In this document: in pieces, positions 41,869 through 48,928 of the stretch
Position numbering within the stretch: position 1 is the stretch's first letter
Layout: each line of letters starts with the position of its first letter
Assembly: GCA_964519345.1 (NCBI GenBank)
Contig: CAZFKX010000023.1
Span: forward strand, 62,001 to 126,000
From: Persephonella sp964519345
GTDB lineage: Bacteria; Aquificota; Aquificia; Aquificales; Hydrogenothermaceae
Reading direction: 5' to 3'
Length of the DNA stretch: 64,000 nt
The notes under the pieces: generated by a model
Told to the model about the DNA's origin: nothing
Databases searched by the model: none
The model's input: only the letters and a program-made list of their open reading frames with translations
Program-made: the position numbers and the translations under genes

Positions 41869-43299
41869 ATGAGAATATCTCCAAGAATAAATTTCAGTAA
41901 AAACGTTATAATCAAATGCGACCATCAGATAATCCCCGCTCAATCAATAGATCTTTCACTTTATGGAATGAAAATAAAAAACCATCCACTTGATAGATGC
42001 GAAGATGAGAATATTGAAATAACTTTCGAGGCGGATAATCTCATATCTCTAAAAGGTAAAATGCTCAATTACCGTCCCGGTCATTCTGTAGTTTTATTTA
42101 AAGAATCCCCTGAGATTATTGCCTCAACAATCGGAAGGTACATAACAAAAAAGATTTACGAAGGAAAAAAATGCCCCTACTGCAAAGAAAAGCTATCTAA
42201 TGAAGAAAAATCATGTCCTAAATGTAGTATGTATCTTGATTTTACATCTCCAGATATAATCAAAATACTAAAAGATTTCAAAATAGGTAAAGTTATCGAA
42301 AAACTATCAGGAACTGAAAAGGAAAAGATAGAAAAAGGGCTGGAAGAAAACAAAGAGATGATCGGGACAAGTGAGGCTATGAAAAAGGTCTTCCAGCTTA
42401 TAAGAAAATTTGCACCTACAGATTACCCCGTTCTTATCGTAGGTGAGACAGGAACCGGTAAAGAGCTAACAGCAAGAGCTATACATGAGAGAAGCACCAG
42501 AGCAGACAAACCTTTTGTTGTTGTTAACTGTGCTGCCATACCACATGATCTTCTTGAGGCTGAACTCTTCGGATATGAGAAAGGTGCTTTTACCGGAGCT
42601 GACAAAAGAAGAATTGGGAAGATAGAATACGCAGATGGTGGAACATTATTCTTAGATGAAATAGGCGATATGCCGTATGATCTTCAATCAAAAATACTCA
42701 GATTTCTTCAGGAATACACATTTGAAAGAATAGGCAGTAATGAGACAAAAACAGCTGATGTTAGGATAATTGCAGCAACAAATGTTGATCTTGATCAGGC
42801 CGTTAAAGAGGGTAAGTTTAGGAGAGATCTATATTACAGATTAAGTGTTTTAACAATAAAACTTCCACCCTTAAGAGATAGAGGTGAAGATCCTGTCATA
42901 ATGGCTAAATATTTTGTAGAAAGATACTCAAAAGAACTTGGAAAGAATATAAAAGGACTGACGGCCGACGCATTGGAAGTTATTAGAGATCATCCATGGC
43001 CGGGAAATGTTAGAGAGCTTATAAATACTATAAGAAAGGCTGTAGTTCTTACTGAAAAAGAGTTTATAGACGTAGAAGACCTTGATCTTAAAGTAAAATG
43101 CGGTTCTGATAATTTTGAAAATGGTGAAGATATACTCAACCTTAAAAAAAATATAGAAGATCTTGAAAAAAGACTATTAAAAGAGGCATTTATACTTGCA
43201 AAAGGAAATATATCAAAAGTTGCAAAAATGCTTGGGATAAGCAGGCCTAAAGTTTACAAACTTATGGAGAAATACGGAATAGGTGAGATTCCTGAGTAG
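41869..43299 (+). CDS. PilZ-domain/zinc-ribbon sigma-54 activator
   Basis: This regulator has about 476 residues. Its N-terminal 100 residues resemble PilZ: RISPRINFSKNVIIKC followed by AQSIDLSLYGMKIK (R-xxx-R and DxSxxG). A four-cysteine knuckle CPYCKEKLSNEEKSCPKC comes next. The AAA+ domain has GETGTGKE, the sigma-54-contacting GAFTGA and DEIGDMPYDLQSKILRFLQ; a Fis-type HTH (GNISKVAKMLGISRPKVYKLMEKYG) ends the protein. PilZ binds cyclic di-GMP in many proteins, so it may activate sigma-54 promoters in response to that signal. The start at the ATG at 41869 has GTGAGGA upstream; earlier ATGs (41827, 41848) lack a site. Confidence 0.9.
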   Translation: MRISPRINFSKNVIIKCDHQIIPAQSIDLSLYGMKIKNHPLDRCEDENIEITFEADNLISLKGKMLNYRPGHSVVLFKESPEIIASTIGRYITKKIYEGKKCPYCKEKLSNEEKSCPKCSMYLDFTSPDIIKILKDFKIGKVIEKLSGTEKEKIEKGLEENKEMIGTSEAMKKVFQLIRKFAPTDYPVLIVGETGTGKELTARAIHERSTRADKPFVVVNCAAIPHDLLEAELFGYEKGAFTGADKRRIGKIEYADGGTLFLDEIGDMPYDLQSKILRFLQEYTFERIGSNETKTADVRIIAATNVDLDQAVKEGKFRRDLYYRLSVLTIKLPPLRDRGEDPVIMAKYFVERYSKELGKNIKGLTADALEVIRDHPWPGNVRELINTIRKAVVLTEKEFIDVEDLDLKVKCGSDNFENGEDILNLKKNIEDLEKRLLKEAFILAKGNISKVAKMLGISRPKVYKLMEKYGIGEIPE

Positions 43300-43300
43300 T

Positions 43301-43522
43301 TCACTTATTGCCACCTTTGGTTCCAAGTTCTATCTCGTCCCATAAGATTATTTTTTTACTTTTAAAATCAATAAGAATCTCTCCACCTGAGATAAAACCT
43401 CTACCTGATATACTATCAAGCTCCTTATCAGATACTTCCTGAAATTCCGTATATATCTTTTCAGATGGGATATATACAAACCCTATAGTAAAAGCCAGAA
43501 TTAAGATCAGCTTTTTCATCAT
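43301..43522 (-). CDS. Small exported protein with ELDSISGRG motif, unknown
   Basis: This 73-residue product has a signal-peptide-like start (MMKKLILILAFTIGFVYIP) and then EVSDKELDSISGRGFISGGE, a motif (D-x-E-L-D-x-I-S-G-R/x-G) reminiscent of the double-glycine-ended leaders of small secreted peptides. The rest is FKSKKIILWDEIELGTKGGNK. The ATG has no ribosome site but lies directly after a sigma-54-like promoter, so the message may be leaderless. Its stop sits one base beyond the end of the convergent sigma-54 activator gene. I know no function. Confidence 0.6.
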   Translation of the reverse strand: MMKKLILILAFTIGFVYIPSEKIYTEFQEVSDKELDSISGRGFISGGEILIDFKSKKIILWDEIELGTKGGNK

Positions 43523-43533
43523 ACTTAAAAGTA

Positions 43534-43549
43534 CGCAAAAATCATGCCT
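43534..43549 (-). promoter_or_regulatory. Candidate sigma-54 (-24/-12) promoter of the small exported protein
   Basis: Read on the minus strand, AGGCATGATTTTTGCG matches the sigma-54 consensus TGGCACG-N4-TTGCA: GG and GC are exactly ten bases apart, and GGCA, G and TTGC are conserved. Transcription would begin about at 43523, one base before the ATG. The gene convergent to it encodes a sigma-54 activator. Confidence 0.5.
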
Positions 43550-43774
43550 ATAAAAACCATCAGAATTTTAAACAAAAAACAAGACAAATTGTAAAAAAAT
43601 TTTTCACTCCCTCTAAAAAACTTATGGGAGCTTGATATAAAGATATGTAAATCTTTTTTACAGTGTAAAAGAATTTTACAAATATAGTATGCGGTATTAT
43701 GATTTATCTTATTGTAATCCAACCCTTTAAAGTTTTATTATTTTATACCTTTCCATTATGAACAGGAGGTTTAT

Positions 43775-45013
43775 ATGGCTGATAAGATAGATCCTACCCT
43801 TTCAGTTGAGTTAGCTCATCAATGTGTCAAATGTTCTGCATGCAGATCTGTCTGTCCAACTTATAGTATTGTAAAAGAAGAAAGATCATCACCCAGAGGA
43901 AGGCTTGCTCTTGCAGAAGCTGTAATAGACGGGATACTTCCACTGACAGATGAGATAGCGAGACAGTGGAATGAATGTGCAATGTGCAGAAGATGTGAAT
44001 GGATATGTCCTAATGAAGTTGAGTATAAGGAGATTATGTTCAGAGCAAGATATAAAGCCGATAAAAAAACAAAAGATCCTGTAAAAACAGCTATTTACAA
44101 AGGGCTTGCATCTTTTGGAACAACTATCTCAAAGGTTGGACTAAAATTTGCCCCTTCAATAATGAGATTCTACGGCTCTCTTTTTAAAAAAGATGTTCCA
44201 GAGTACAATGCTGTTTTTCTGAATACAGGTATTCCTAAATTCACAAAGCTTATACCTAAACCAACAGGAAAACCTTTTGAATTAAGAGGAAAAAAAGTAA
44301 CACCTGAAAACAAAAAAGGAAGTTTACTTTTTTTTACCGGATGTATGATTGATGCTTTTTATGGAAAAACAGGAGAAAGCGTTGTAAAACTCATGGAAAA
44401 GGCAGGATACGAAGTATTAGTACCAGAAAATATAAGATGCTGTGGAGCTCCACAGCTTTACGGTGGTTACATAGATCTATTTGAAAAACTCTACGCACAC
44501 AATAAGAAAGAGATAGATAAATACAGATTTGATTATATAGTTGTTGCATGTCCTACATGTGGAGGTGCTCTTAAGGAAGAATATGGATATCCTGTAAAAG
44601 ATTTTGCAGAAATATTGAAAGAAGAGGGTTTTTTAAAATTCCGTGGGAAAGGAGAAAAAATAACTTTTCATTTTCCATGTCATTCATATACTGCTATGAA
44701 GATGGATCCTGATAATTACAGGTATATTCTCAAAAATATAAAAGATGCCGAGTATGTAGAAGGAAATGAAGCCATGATGTGTTGCGGATTTGCAGGTTAT
44801 TTCTCTGTATCTAACTATGAAACTGCTAATGAACTCCAAATAAAAAAGATAAAAGATATACAGAACACAGGATCTCAATTTGTACTCTCAGACTGTCCAG
44901 GATGCGTGTTTAATCTTGCTGATGGTATGTATAAACATGGGGATTACAAAAATATAAATATTAAACATCTTGCCGACTACCTTTATGAAAGGTTAGAAGA
45001 TGATAAAGCTTGA
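43775..45013 (+). CDS. (Fe-S)-binding CCG-domain oxidoreductase subunit (GlcF/GlpC-like)
   Basis: This 412-residue protein has two 4Fe-4S ferredoxin motifs near the N-terminus (CVKCSACRSVCP and CAMCRRCEWICP) and two CCG domains (CCGAPQLYGG ... CPTCGG, and CCGFAGYF ... CPGC). The order matches the iron-sulfur subunit of glycolate oxidase (GlcF) and anaerobic glycerol-3-phosphate dehydrogenase (GlpC), related to heterodisulfide reductase HdrB. The flavin partner is not adjacent, so the substrate is open. A GGAGG site precedes the ATG; the last 14 bases overlap the ABC ATPase gene. Confidence 0.85.
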   Translation: MADKIDPTLSVELAHQCVKCSACRSVCPTYSIVKEERSSPRGRLALAEAVIDGILPLTDEIARQWNECAMCRRCEWICPNEVEYKEIMFRARYKADKKTKDPVKTAIYKGLASFGTTISKVGLKFAPSIMRFYGSLFKKDVPEYNAVFLNTGIPKFTKLIPKPTGKPFELRGKKVTPENKKGSLLFFTGCMIDAFYGKTGESVVKLMEKAGYEVLVPENIRCCGAPQLYGGYIDLFEKLYAHNKKEIDKYRFDYIVVACPTCGGALKEEYGYPVKDFAEILKEEGFLKFRGKGEKITFHFPCHSYTAMKMDPDNYRYILKNIKDAEYVEGNEAMMCCGFAGYFSVSNYETANELQIKKIKDIQNTGSQFVLSDCPGCVFNLADGMYKHGDYKNINIKHLADYLYERLEDDKA

Positions 45014-45770
45014 AAAAATAAATTTTTATTATGAAAATAAACAGGTTTTAAAAGATATCTCATTTTATATTGGAGATAAAGAAAAGGTTGTTTTACTCGG
45101 TATAAACGGAAGCGGAAAATCAACCCTTCTCAAGATCCTAAACGGTTTACTGTTTCCAGATAGTGGAAATTACTATTTCAAAGGAGAACTTATAACAAAG
45201 AAGAAACTAAAAGATAAAGGATTTGCAAAAAAATTCAGGAAAAGTAATGTTCTTCTTTTTCAGAATCCAGACAGTATGATCTTTAACCCCACAGTATATG
45301 ACGAGATAGCATTTGGATTGAGACAGCTTTTTGCAGATAATATTGATGAAAAGGTTAAATATTGGGCTGACAAGCTTGGCATTTACAAGTATCTTGATAG
45401 ATCGCCATTTGAACTCAGTGGCGGTGAAAAACAGAAAGTATGCCTTGCATCAATACTTGCATTAGAACCAGAACTACTTCTCTTAGATGAACCTACAGCC
45501 AATTTAGATCCAAAAACAACAGGATGGTTTGTAGATTTTCTTTACGATCTCAACAAAACAGTTATCACTACCACACATAATCTCAGTCTTGCTGGTGAAC
45601 TTGGCGATAGAGTTATAGTACTTTCTGAAGATCATAAAATTGTTTATGATGGAGATATAAATAAATTTATAAACGATATAGAACTTATAAAAAAGGCAGA
45701 TCTCGTTCATACACATTACCATAAGCATGGTAAACTTAGACACAAACATTATCATACTCATGATTTTTAG
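45000..45770 (+). CDS. Nickel/cobalt-type ECF/ABC transporter ATPase with histidine-rich tail
   Basis: This 256-residue ABC ATPase has Walker A GINGSGKST, the signature LSGGEKQKVCLA, Walker B LLLLDEPTANLD and an H-loop TTTHN, with FQNPDSMIFNPTVYDEIAFG typical of the CbiO/NikO/EcfA group. The C-terminal 20 residues hold nine histidines (HTHYHKHGKLRHKHYHTHDF), a metal-binding tail. Together with nikR and hypB downstream this suggests nickel uptake. No CbiM/CbiQ membrane components lie nearby, so it must work with partners encoded elsewhere. Confidence 0.87.
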   Translation: MIKLEKINFYYENKQVLKDISFYIGDKEKVVLLGINGSGKSTLLKILNGLLFPDSGNYYFKGELITKKKLKDKGFAKKFRKSNVLLFQNPDSMIFNPTVYDEIAFGLRQLFADNIDEKVKYWADKLGIYKYLDRSPFELSGGEKQKVCLASILALEPELLLLDEPTANLDPKTTGWFVDFLYDLNKTVITTTHNLSLAGELGDRVIVLSEDHKIVYDGDINKFINDIELIKKADLVHTHYHKHGKLRHKHYHTHDF

Positions 45771-45778
45771 GTGGAAAA

Positions 45779-46195
45779 ATGGAGGAGAAAACTGTTAGAT
45801 TTTCAGTCTCTATTTCTCAGGATTTACTTAAAGAGCTTGACAGCAGAGTAATAAAAAAAGGGTACTCATCAAGATCAGAACTAATAAGAGATCTTATCAG
45901 AGAACTTATTATTGAGGAAAAATGGAATAATGAAACTGAAGAGGTTGTTGGAGTTTTAACAATAATATACGATCATCACCAGAGAGATCTAACAAGGAAA
46001 ATGATAGATATACAGCACAGCAAATATATAAATATTTTGTGCAGTACACATGTTCATCTTGATCATAATAACTGTCTTGAAACCATAATAATTAAAGGAA
46101 AACCTGCAGATATAGAAAAGATCTCAATAGAGATCGGTGGACTTAAAGGTGTTAAGTTTTCAAAATTGACCAAAAGCTCGAAGGTAGAACTTTAA
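45779..46195 (+). CDS. nikR: NikR nickel-responsive transcriptional regulator
   Basis: This 138-residue protein has an N-terminal ribbon-helix-helix (VRFSVSISQDLLKELDSRVIKKGYSSRSELIRDLIRE, in pieces) and an ACT-like nickel domain. Ligands are visible: DHHQRDLTRKMIDIQHS, then HVHLDHNNCLE (histidines plus cysteine). Nickel-bound NikR usually represses nickel uptake genes. It starts with ATG eight bases after the ABC ATPase gene. I did not find a GTATGA-type NikR site nearby, so its operator is not placed. Confidence 0.93.
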   Translation: MEEKTVRFSVSISQDLLKELDSRVIKKGYSSRSELIRDLIRELIIEEKWNNETEEVVGVLTIIYDHHQRDLTRKMIDIQHSKYINILCSTHVHLDHNNCLETIIIKGKPADIEKISIEIGGLKGVKFSKLTKSSKVEL

Positions 46196-46216
46196 TAGAT
46201 TTGATGTTATATTTAA

Positions 46217-46234
46217 ACTGAACAATCATTCAGT
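46217..46234. promoter_or_regulatory. 18-bp imperfect palindrome before hypB, candidate operator
   Basis: ACTGAACAATCATTCAGT has perfect six-base arms (ACTGAA/TTCAGT) around a six-base centre. It ends directly before the GGAGGA ribosome site of hypB. Size and TGAA..TTCA arms are like TetR-family operators, and a TetR gene lies 1.2 kb downstream. The binding protein is a guess. Confidence 0.4.
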
Positions 46235-46245
46235 GGAGGAAAATT

Positions 46246-46956
46246 ATGTGTAAAGATTGCGGTTGTTCAATACCTGAAAACAAAGATCATCCAGAAAATA
46301 AAAAGATAGACGTTATTACCAAGATCCTTGACCAGAATGATAAGCAGGCTGAGAGCAATAGAAAACATTTTGATAAATATGGAATACTATCTATAAATCT
46401 TATGAGTTCCCCAGGCGCTGGAAAAACAACGTTACTTGAGAAAACTATAGAACTACTTACAGATGAAATTAGAATAGGTGTAATAGAAGGAGACCTTGAA
46501 ACTAACAGGGATGCAGAAAGAATAAAAAATAAAGGCGCTCCTGCATATCAGATAACAACAGGTCAGGCTTGTCATCTTGACGCATTTATGGTTCATGAGG
46601 GAATTCACAATCTTCCTCTAAAAGAACTTGATATAGTTTTTGTAGAAAATGTTGGAAATCTGGTATGTCCGGCATCTTATGATATAGGGACTCATATCAA
46701 TGTTGTTCTTTTATCAGTACCGGAAGGAGATGATAAACCTGCAAAATATCCTGTAATGTTTAGGTCGGCAGACATTTTACTTATAACAAAGATAGATCTT
46801 TTGCCCTACTTTGAGTTTGATATAGAAAAGGCTGTAGAAGAGGCAAAAAAGTTAAATCCAAAGGTAGAAATAATCAAGATCTCAGCAAAGACTGGAGAGG
46901 GTATAGAGAAATGGATAAACTACCTGAAGATGAAAACAGCACTAAGGAATATATAA
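46246..46956 (+). CDS. hypB: Hydrogenase nickel incorporation GTPase HypB
   Basis: This 236-residue GTPase loads nickel into the hydrogenase large subunit. An N-terminal metal-binding stretch, CKDCGCSIPENKDHPENKK, precedes the P-loop LMSSPGAGKTTLLE. EGDLETNRDAERI, the metal site TGQACHLDA, VFVENVGNLVCPA and ITKIDLLPYFEFD follow. It is of normal length. HypA, C, D, E and F are not in this window. The gene starts at ATG 46246 with GGAGGA and overlaps the VOC gene by 46 bases. Confidence 0.95.
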   Translation: MCKDCGCSIPENKDHPENKKIDVITKILDQNDKQAESNRKHFDKYGILSINLMSSPGAGKTTLLEKTIELLTDEIRIGVIEGDLETNRDAERIKNKGAPAYQITTGQACHLDAFMVHEGIHNLPLKELDIVFVENVGNLVCPASYDIGTHINVVLLSVPEGDDKPAKYPVMFRSADILLITKIDLLPYFEFDIEKAVEEAKKLNPKVEIIKISAKTGEGIEKWINYLKMKTALRNI

Positions 46957-47369
46957 AATTCAAACCTCATCATTTATCAATTACGGTTAAAGATCCTGAA
47001 AGAAGCAAAAATTTTTATAAAATTTTTGGATTTCGTGAGATATTCAGATGGAGTAATGGGAAAACAAATATAATACATATGAAACTTAATGATCTGATTT
47101 TAGAGATATTCTCTTTTAAAGATTTTATAAAACCCTCTTTAACAAATATAGATCTCTATGATGATCTAAAGATATTGGGATTAAAACATATAGCTTTAAA
47201 AGTTGACGACATAGAAAAAGCAAAAAATTTTCTTATTAAAAAAGGGATAGTAGATAAGAATGTAGAAATAAAAAGAGGAAGAACAGGTATTCTTTATTTT
47301 TTTATAAAAGATCCTGACGGCATTTACATTGAGATTGTTCAGGATTGTAGGAATATATTAAAGTTTTAA
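46911..47369 (+). CDS. VOC (glyoxalase/bleomycin-resistance) family protein
   Basis: This 152-residue protein has a vicinal-oxygen-chelate fold. The N-terminal strand is FKPHHLSITVKDPERSKNFYKIFGF, the second half contains LKHIALKVDDIEKAKNFLIKKG, and the end is FIKDPDGIYIEIVQ with the metal glutamate. Metal ligand positions appear as His, His and Glu. The substrate cannot be inferred. The start at 46911 is the only in-frame start, so the 46-base overlap with hypB looks genuine. It lies between hypB and the TetR regulator in the hydrogenase block. Confidence 0.8.
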   Translation: MDKLPEDENSTKEYIKFKPHHLSITVKDPERSKNFYKIFGFREIFRWSNGKTNIIHMKLNDLILEIFSFKDFIKPSLTNIDLYDDLKILGLKHIALKVDDIEKAKNFLIKKGIVDKNVEIKRGRTGILYFFIKDPDGIYIEIVQDCRNILKF

Positions 47370-47406
47370 TATAAAATAATTAAAAATAACATATAGAGGA
47401 AGAAAG

Positions 47407-48006
47407 TTGCCAAAAGCAAAAAAGGATATCAGGGAAAAGAGAAAAGAAGAGATAATAAAGGTTGCATGCAAGCTTTTTGCAGAAAGAGGTTACTACAATA
47501 CAACAATCCCAGATATAGCCGACGCGATGGGAATGAGCGTTGGAAATCTATACAACTATTTCAGATCTAAAGAAGAGCTTGCAAAATATATAATGCAGTA
47601 TTCTTCAAGGTTGCTTGGGGAGGAAATAAAGAAGATAAACGAAGAAGATATACCAACAAAAGACAAGGTTTTTAGAATAGTAAGAAAATTTTTTGAGATA
47701 TCCGAGGAGAGGCCAGAACTTATTGAGTATTTTTTAAGGGTTTTCCTTGCAAACAGAGAGGTATTTCAGGAAGGATGTGAAGGATTTCTGTGTGTAAGTG
47801 AGGTTGTAACTGAACTAATGATTTTTTTAGAAGAAGGTGCAAAAAAAGGAGACCTAAGACAGCAGGATTTCTTCCCGGCATTTGTTACACTTATGGGTCC
47901 ACTTGGAGGTATGGTTTTCTTAAAAGGTGAGGAGATCCTTCCAAAAAAACCCATTGAGTATTCACAGGAACTTGCAGAAAATATCTGGAGAGCTTTAAAG
48001 TCCTGA
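47407..48006 (+). CDS. TetR/AcrR family transcriptional regulator
   Basis: This 199-residue regulator has the N-terminal TetR helix-turn-helix ERGYYNTTIPDIADAMGMSVGNLYNYFRSKEEL, then an all-helical ligand domain with a C-terminal amphipathic region. It starts with TTG at 47407 after AGAGGAAGAAAG. The hydrogenase small subunit gene follows after one base. It may control the hydrogenase operon or its own block; the palindrome upstream of hypB is a candidate target. Confidence 0.9.
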   Translation: MPKAKKDIREKRKEEIIKVACKLFAERGYYNTTIPDIADAMGMSVGNLYNYFRSKEELAKYIMQYSSRLLGEEIKKINEEDIPTKDKVFRIVRKFFEISEERPELIEYFLRVFLANREVFQEGCEGFLCVSEVVTELMIFLEEGAKKGDLRQQDFFPAFVTLMGPLGGMVFLKGEEILPKKPIEYSQELAENIWRALKS

Positions 48007-48007
48007 T

Positions 48008-48928
48008 ATGAAAAACCTATTATGGCTTCAAGGTTTAACGTGCAGTGGAAATACTCAATCTTTTTTGTGCAGTGAAAATCCATCTGTGTCAGAATTTTTC
48101 TCAGAGATAAAACTTGTATGGCATCCAGAAATAACACATAACAGGGATATAACAGAAATTTTGTCAGAGGTTTTTAAAGGAAATCTTAAGATAGATTTCC
48201 TTCTTATTGAAGGTGCCGTAACAAACAATAAAAAACTTCATCGAATAGGCAAATACTCTATAAGGTATATAATAAACAAACTTAAAAATATGGTAAGATA
48301 TATCATTGCTGTTGGAAACTGTGCTGTTCACGGTAATTATCCTGCTTTATACAATCCTGATCAGATTTCAGGACTACAATATGGACTCAATGGGAAGAAA
48401 GGGCTGCTTCCAACTAAATTTAAAACAGTTTCCGGGTATTCTGTAATTAACTTAACAGGCTGTCCAGTTCACCCTGAGTGGATAACCAAAACAGTTTTAA
48501 CACTTTCCTACGGAATGGAAATAGAGCTCGACAGCTACAACAGACCTAAGGAACTTTATATGTACCTCTCCCACGATGGTTGTACAAGGAATGAATACTT
48601 TGAGTGGAAAGTAGAGGCTGAAGAATTTGGAACTAAAGAGGGATGCCTATTTTATGAACTTGGATGTAGAGGTCCTGTCACTCATGCTCCCTGTAATAAA
48701 ATTTTATGGAATAGAAAATCTTCAAAAACAAGAGCTGGAATGCCCTGTATTGGGTGTACAGAATTTGATTTTCCATACAGGGAAAACTACTTTGAAACCA
48801 AAAAATATATGGGTATCCCACAGGATATTCCTATTGGTGTAACAAAAAGAGCATATATAATGATAACAGGCGTTGCAAAAACGTTTAAAAATGAGAGATT
48901 GACAAAGAAGCTTGAAGAGACAGATTAA
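48008..48928 (+). CDS. Group 2-type [NiFe] hydrogenase small subunit (HupS/HupU-like)
   Basis: This is a 306-residue electron-transfer subunit. The proximal cluster region is WLQGLTCSGNTQSFL, with asparagine where standard small subunits have the second cysteine; this is known in cyanobacterial HupS. Downstream cluster ligands appear in AVGNCAVHGNYPA, NLTGCPVHPEW, DGCTRNEYF, GCLFYELGCRGPVTHAPCN and GMPCIGCTEFDFPY. No twin-arginine signal is present, so the enzyme is cytoplasmic. Aquificota carry such hydrogenases, proposed to feed electrons to the reductive TCA cycle; that use is inferred. Confidence 0.92.
   Translation: MKNLLWLQGLTCSGNTQSFLCSENPSVSEFFSEIKLVWHPEITHNRDITEILSEVFKGNLKIDFLLIEGAVTNNKKLHRIGKYSIRYIINKLKNMVRYIIAVGNCAVHGNYPALYNPDQISGLQYGLNGKKGLLPTKFKTVSGYSVINLTGCPVHPEWITKTVLTLSYGMEIELDSYNRPKELYMYLSHDGCTRNEYFEWKVEAEEFGTKEGCLFYELGCRGPVTHAPCNKILWNRKSSKTRAGMPCIGCTEFDFPYRENYFETKKYMGIPQDIPIGVTKRAYIMITGVAKTFKNERLTKKLEETD

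Noticed and set aside
43525..43722. Open frame of 65 codons on the minus strand
   Set aside because: It is AT-rich and hydrophobic by composition, has no ribosome site or recognisable features, and covers the sigma-54-like promoter of the next gene.
48008..48928. Missing second cysteine in the hydrogenase small subunit as a damaged cluster
   Set aside because: CSGN is usual in cyanobacterial HupS and related group 2 proteins, so it is a family trait and not decay.
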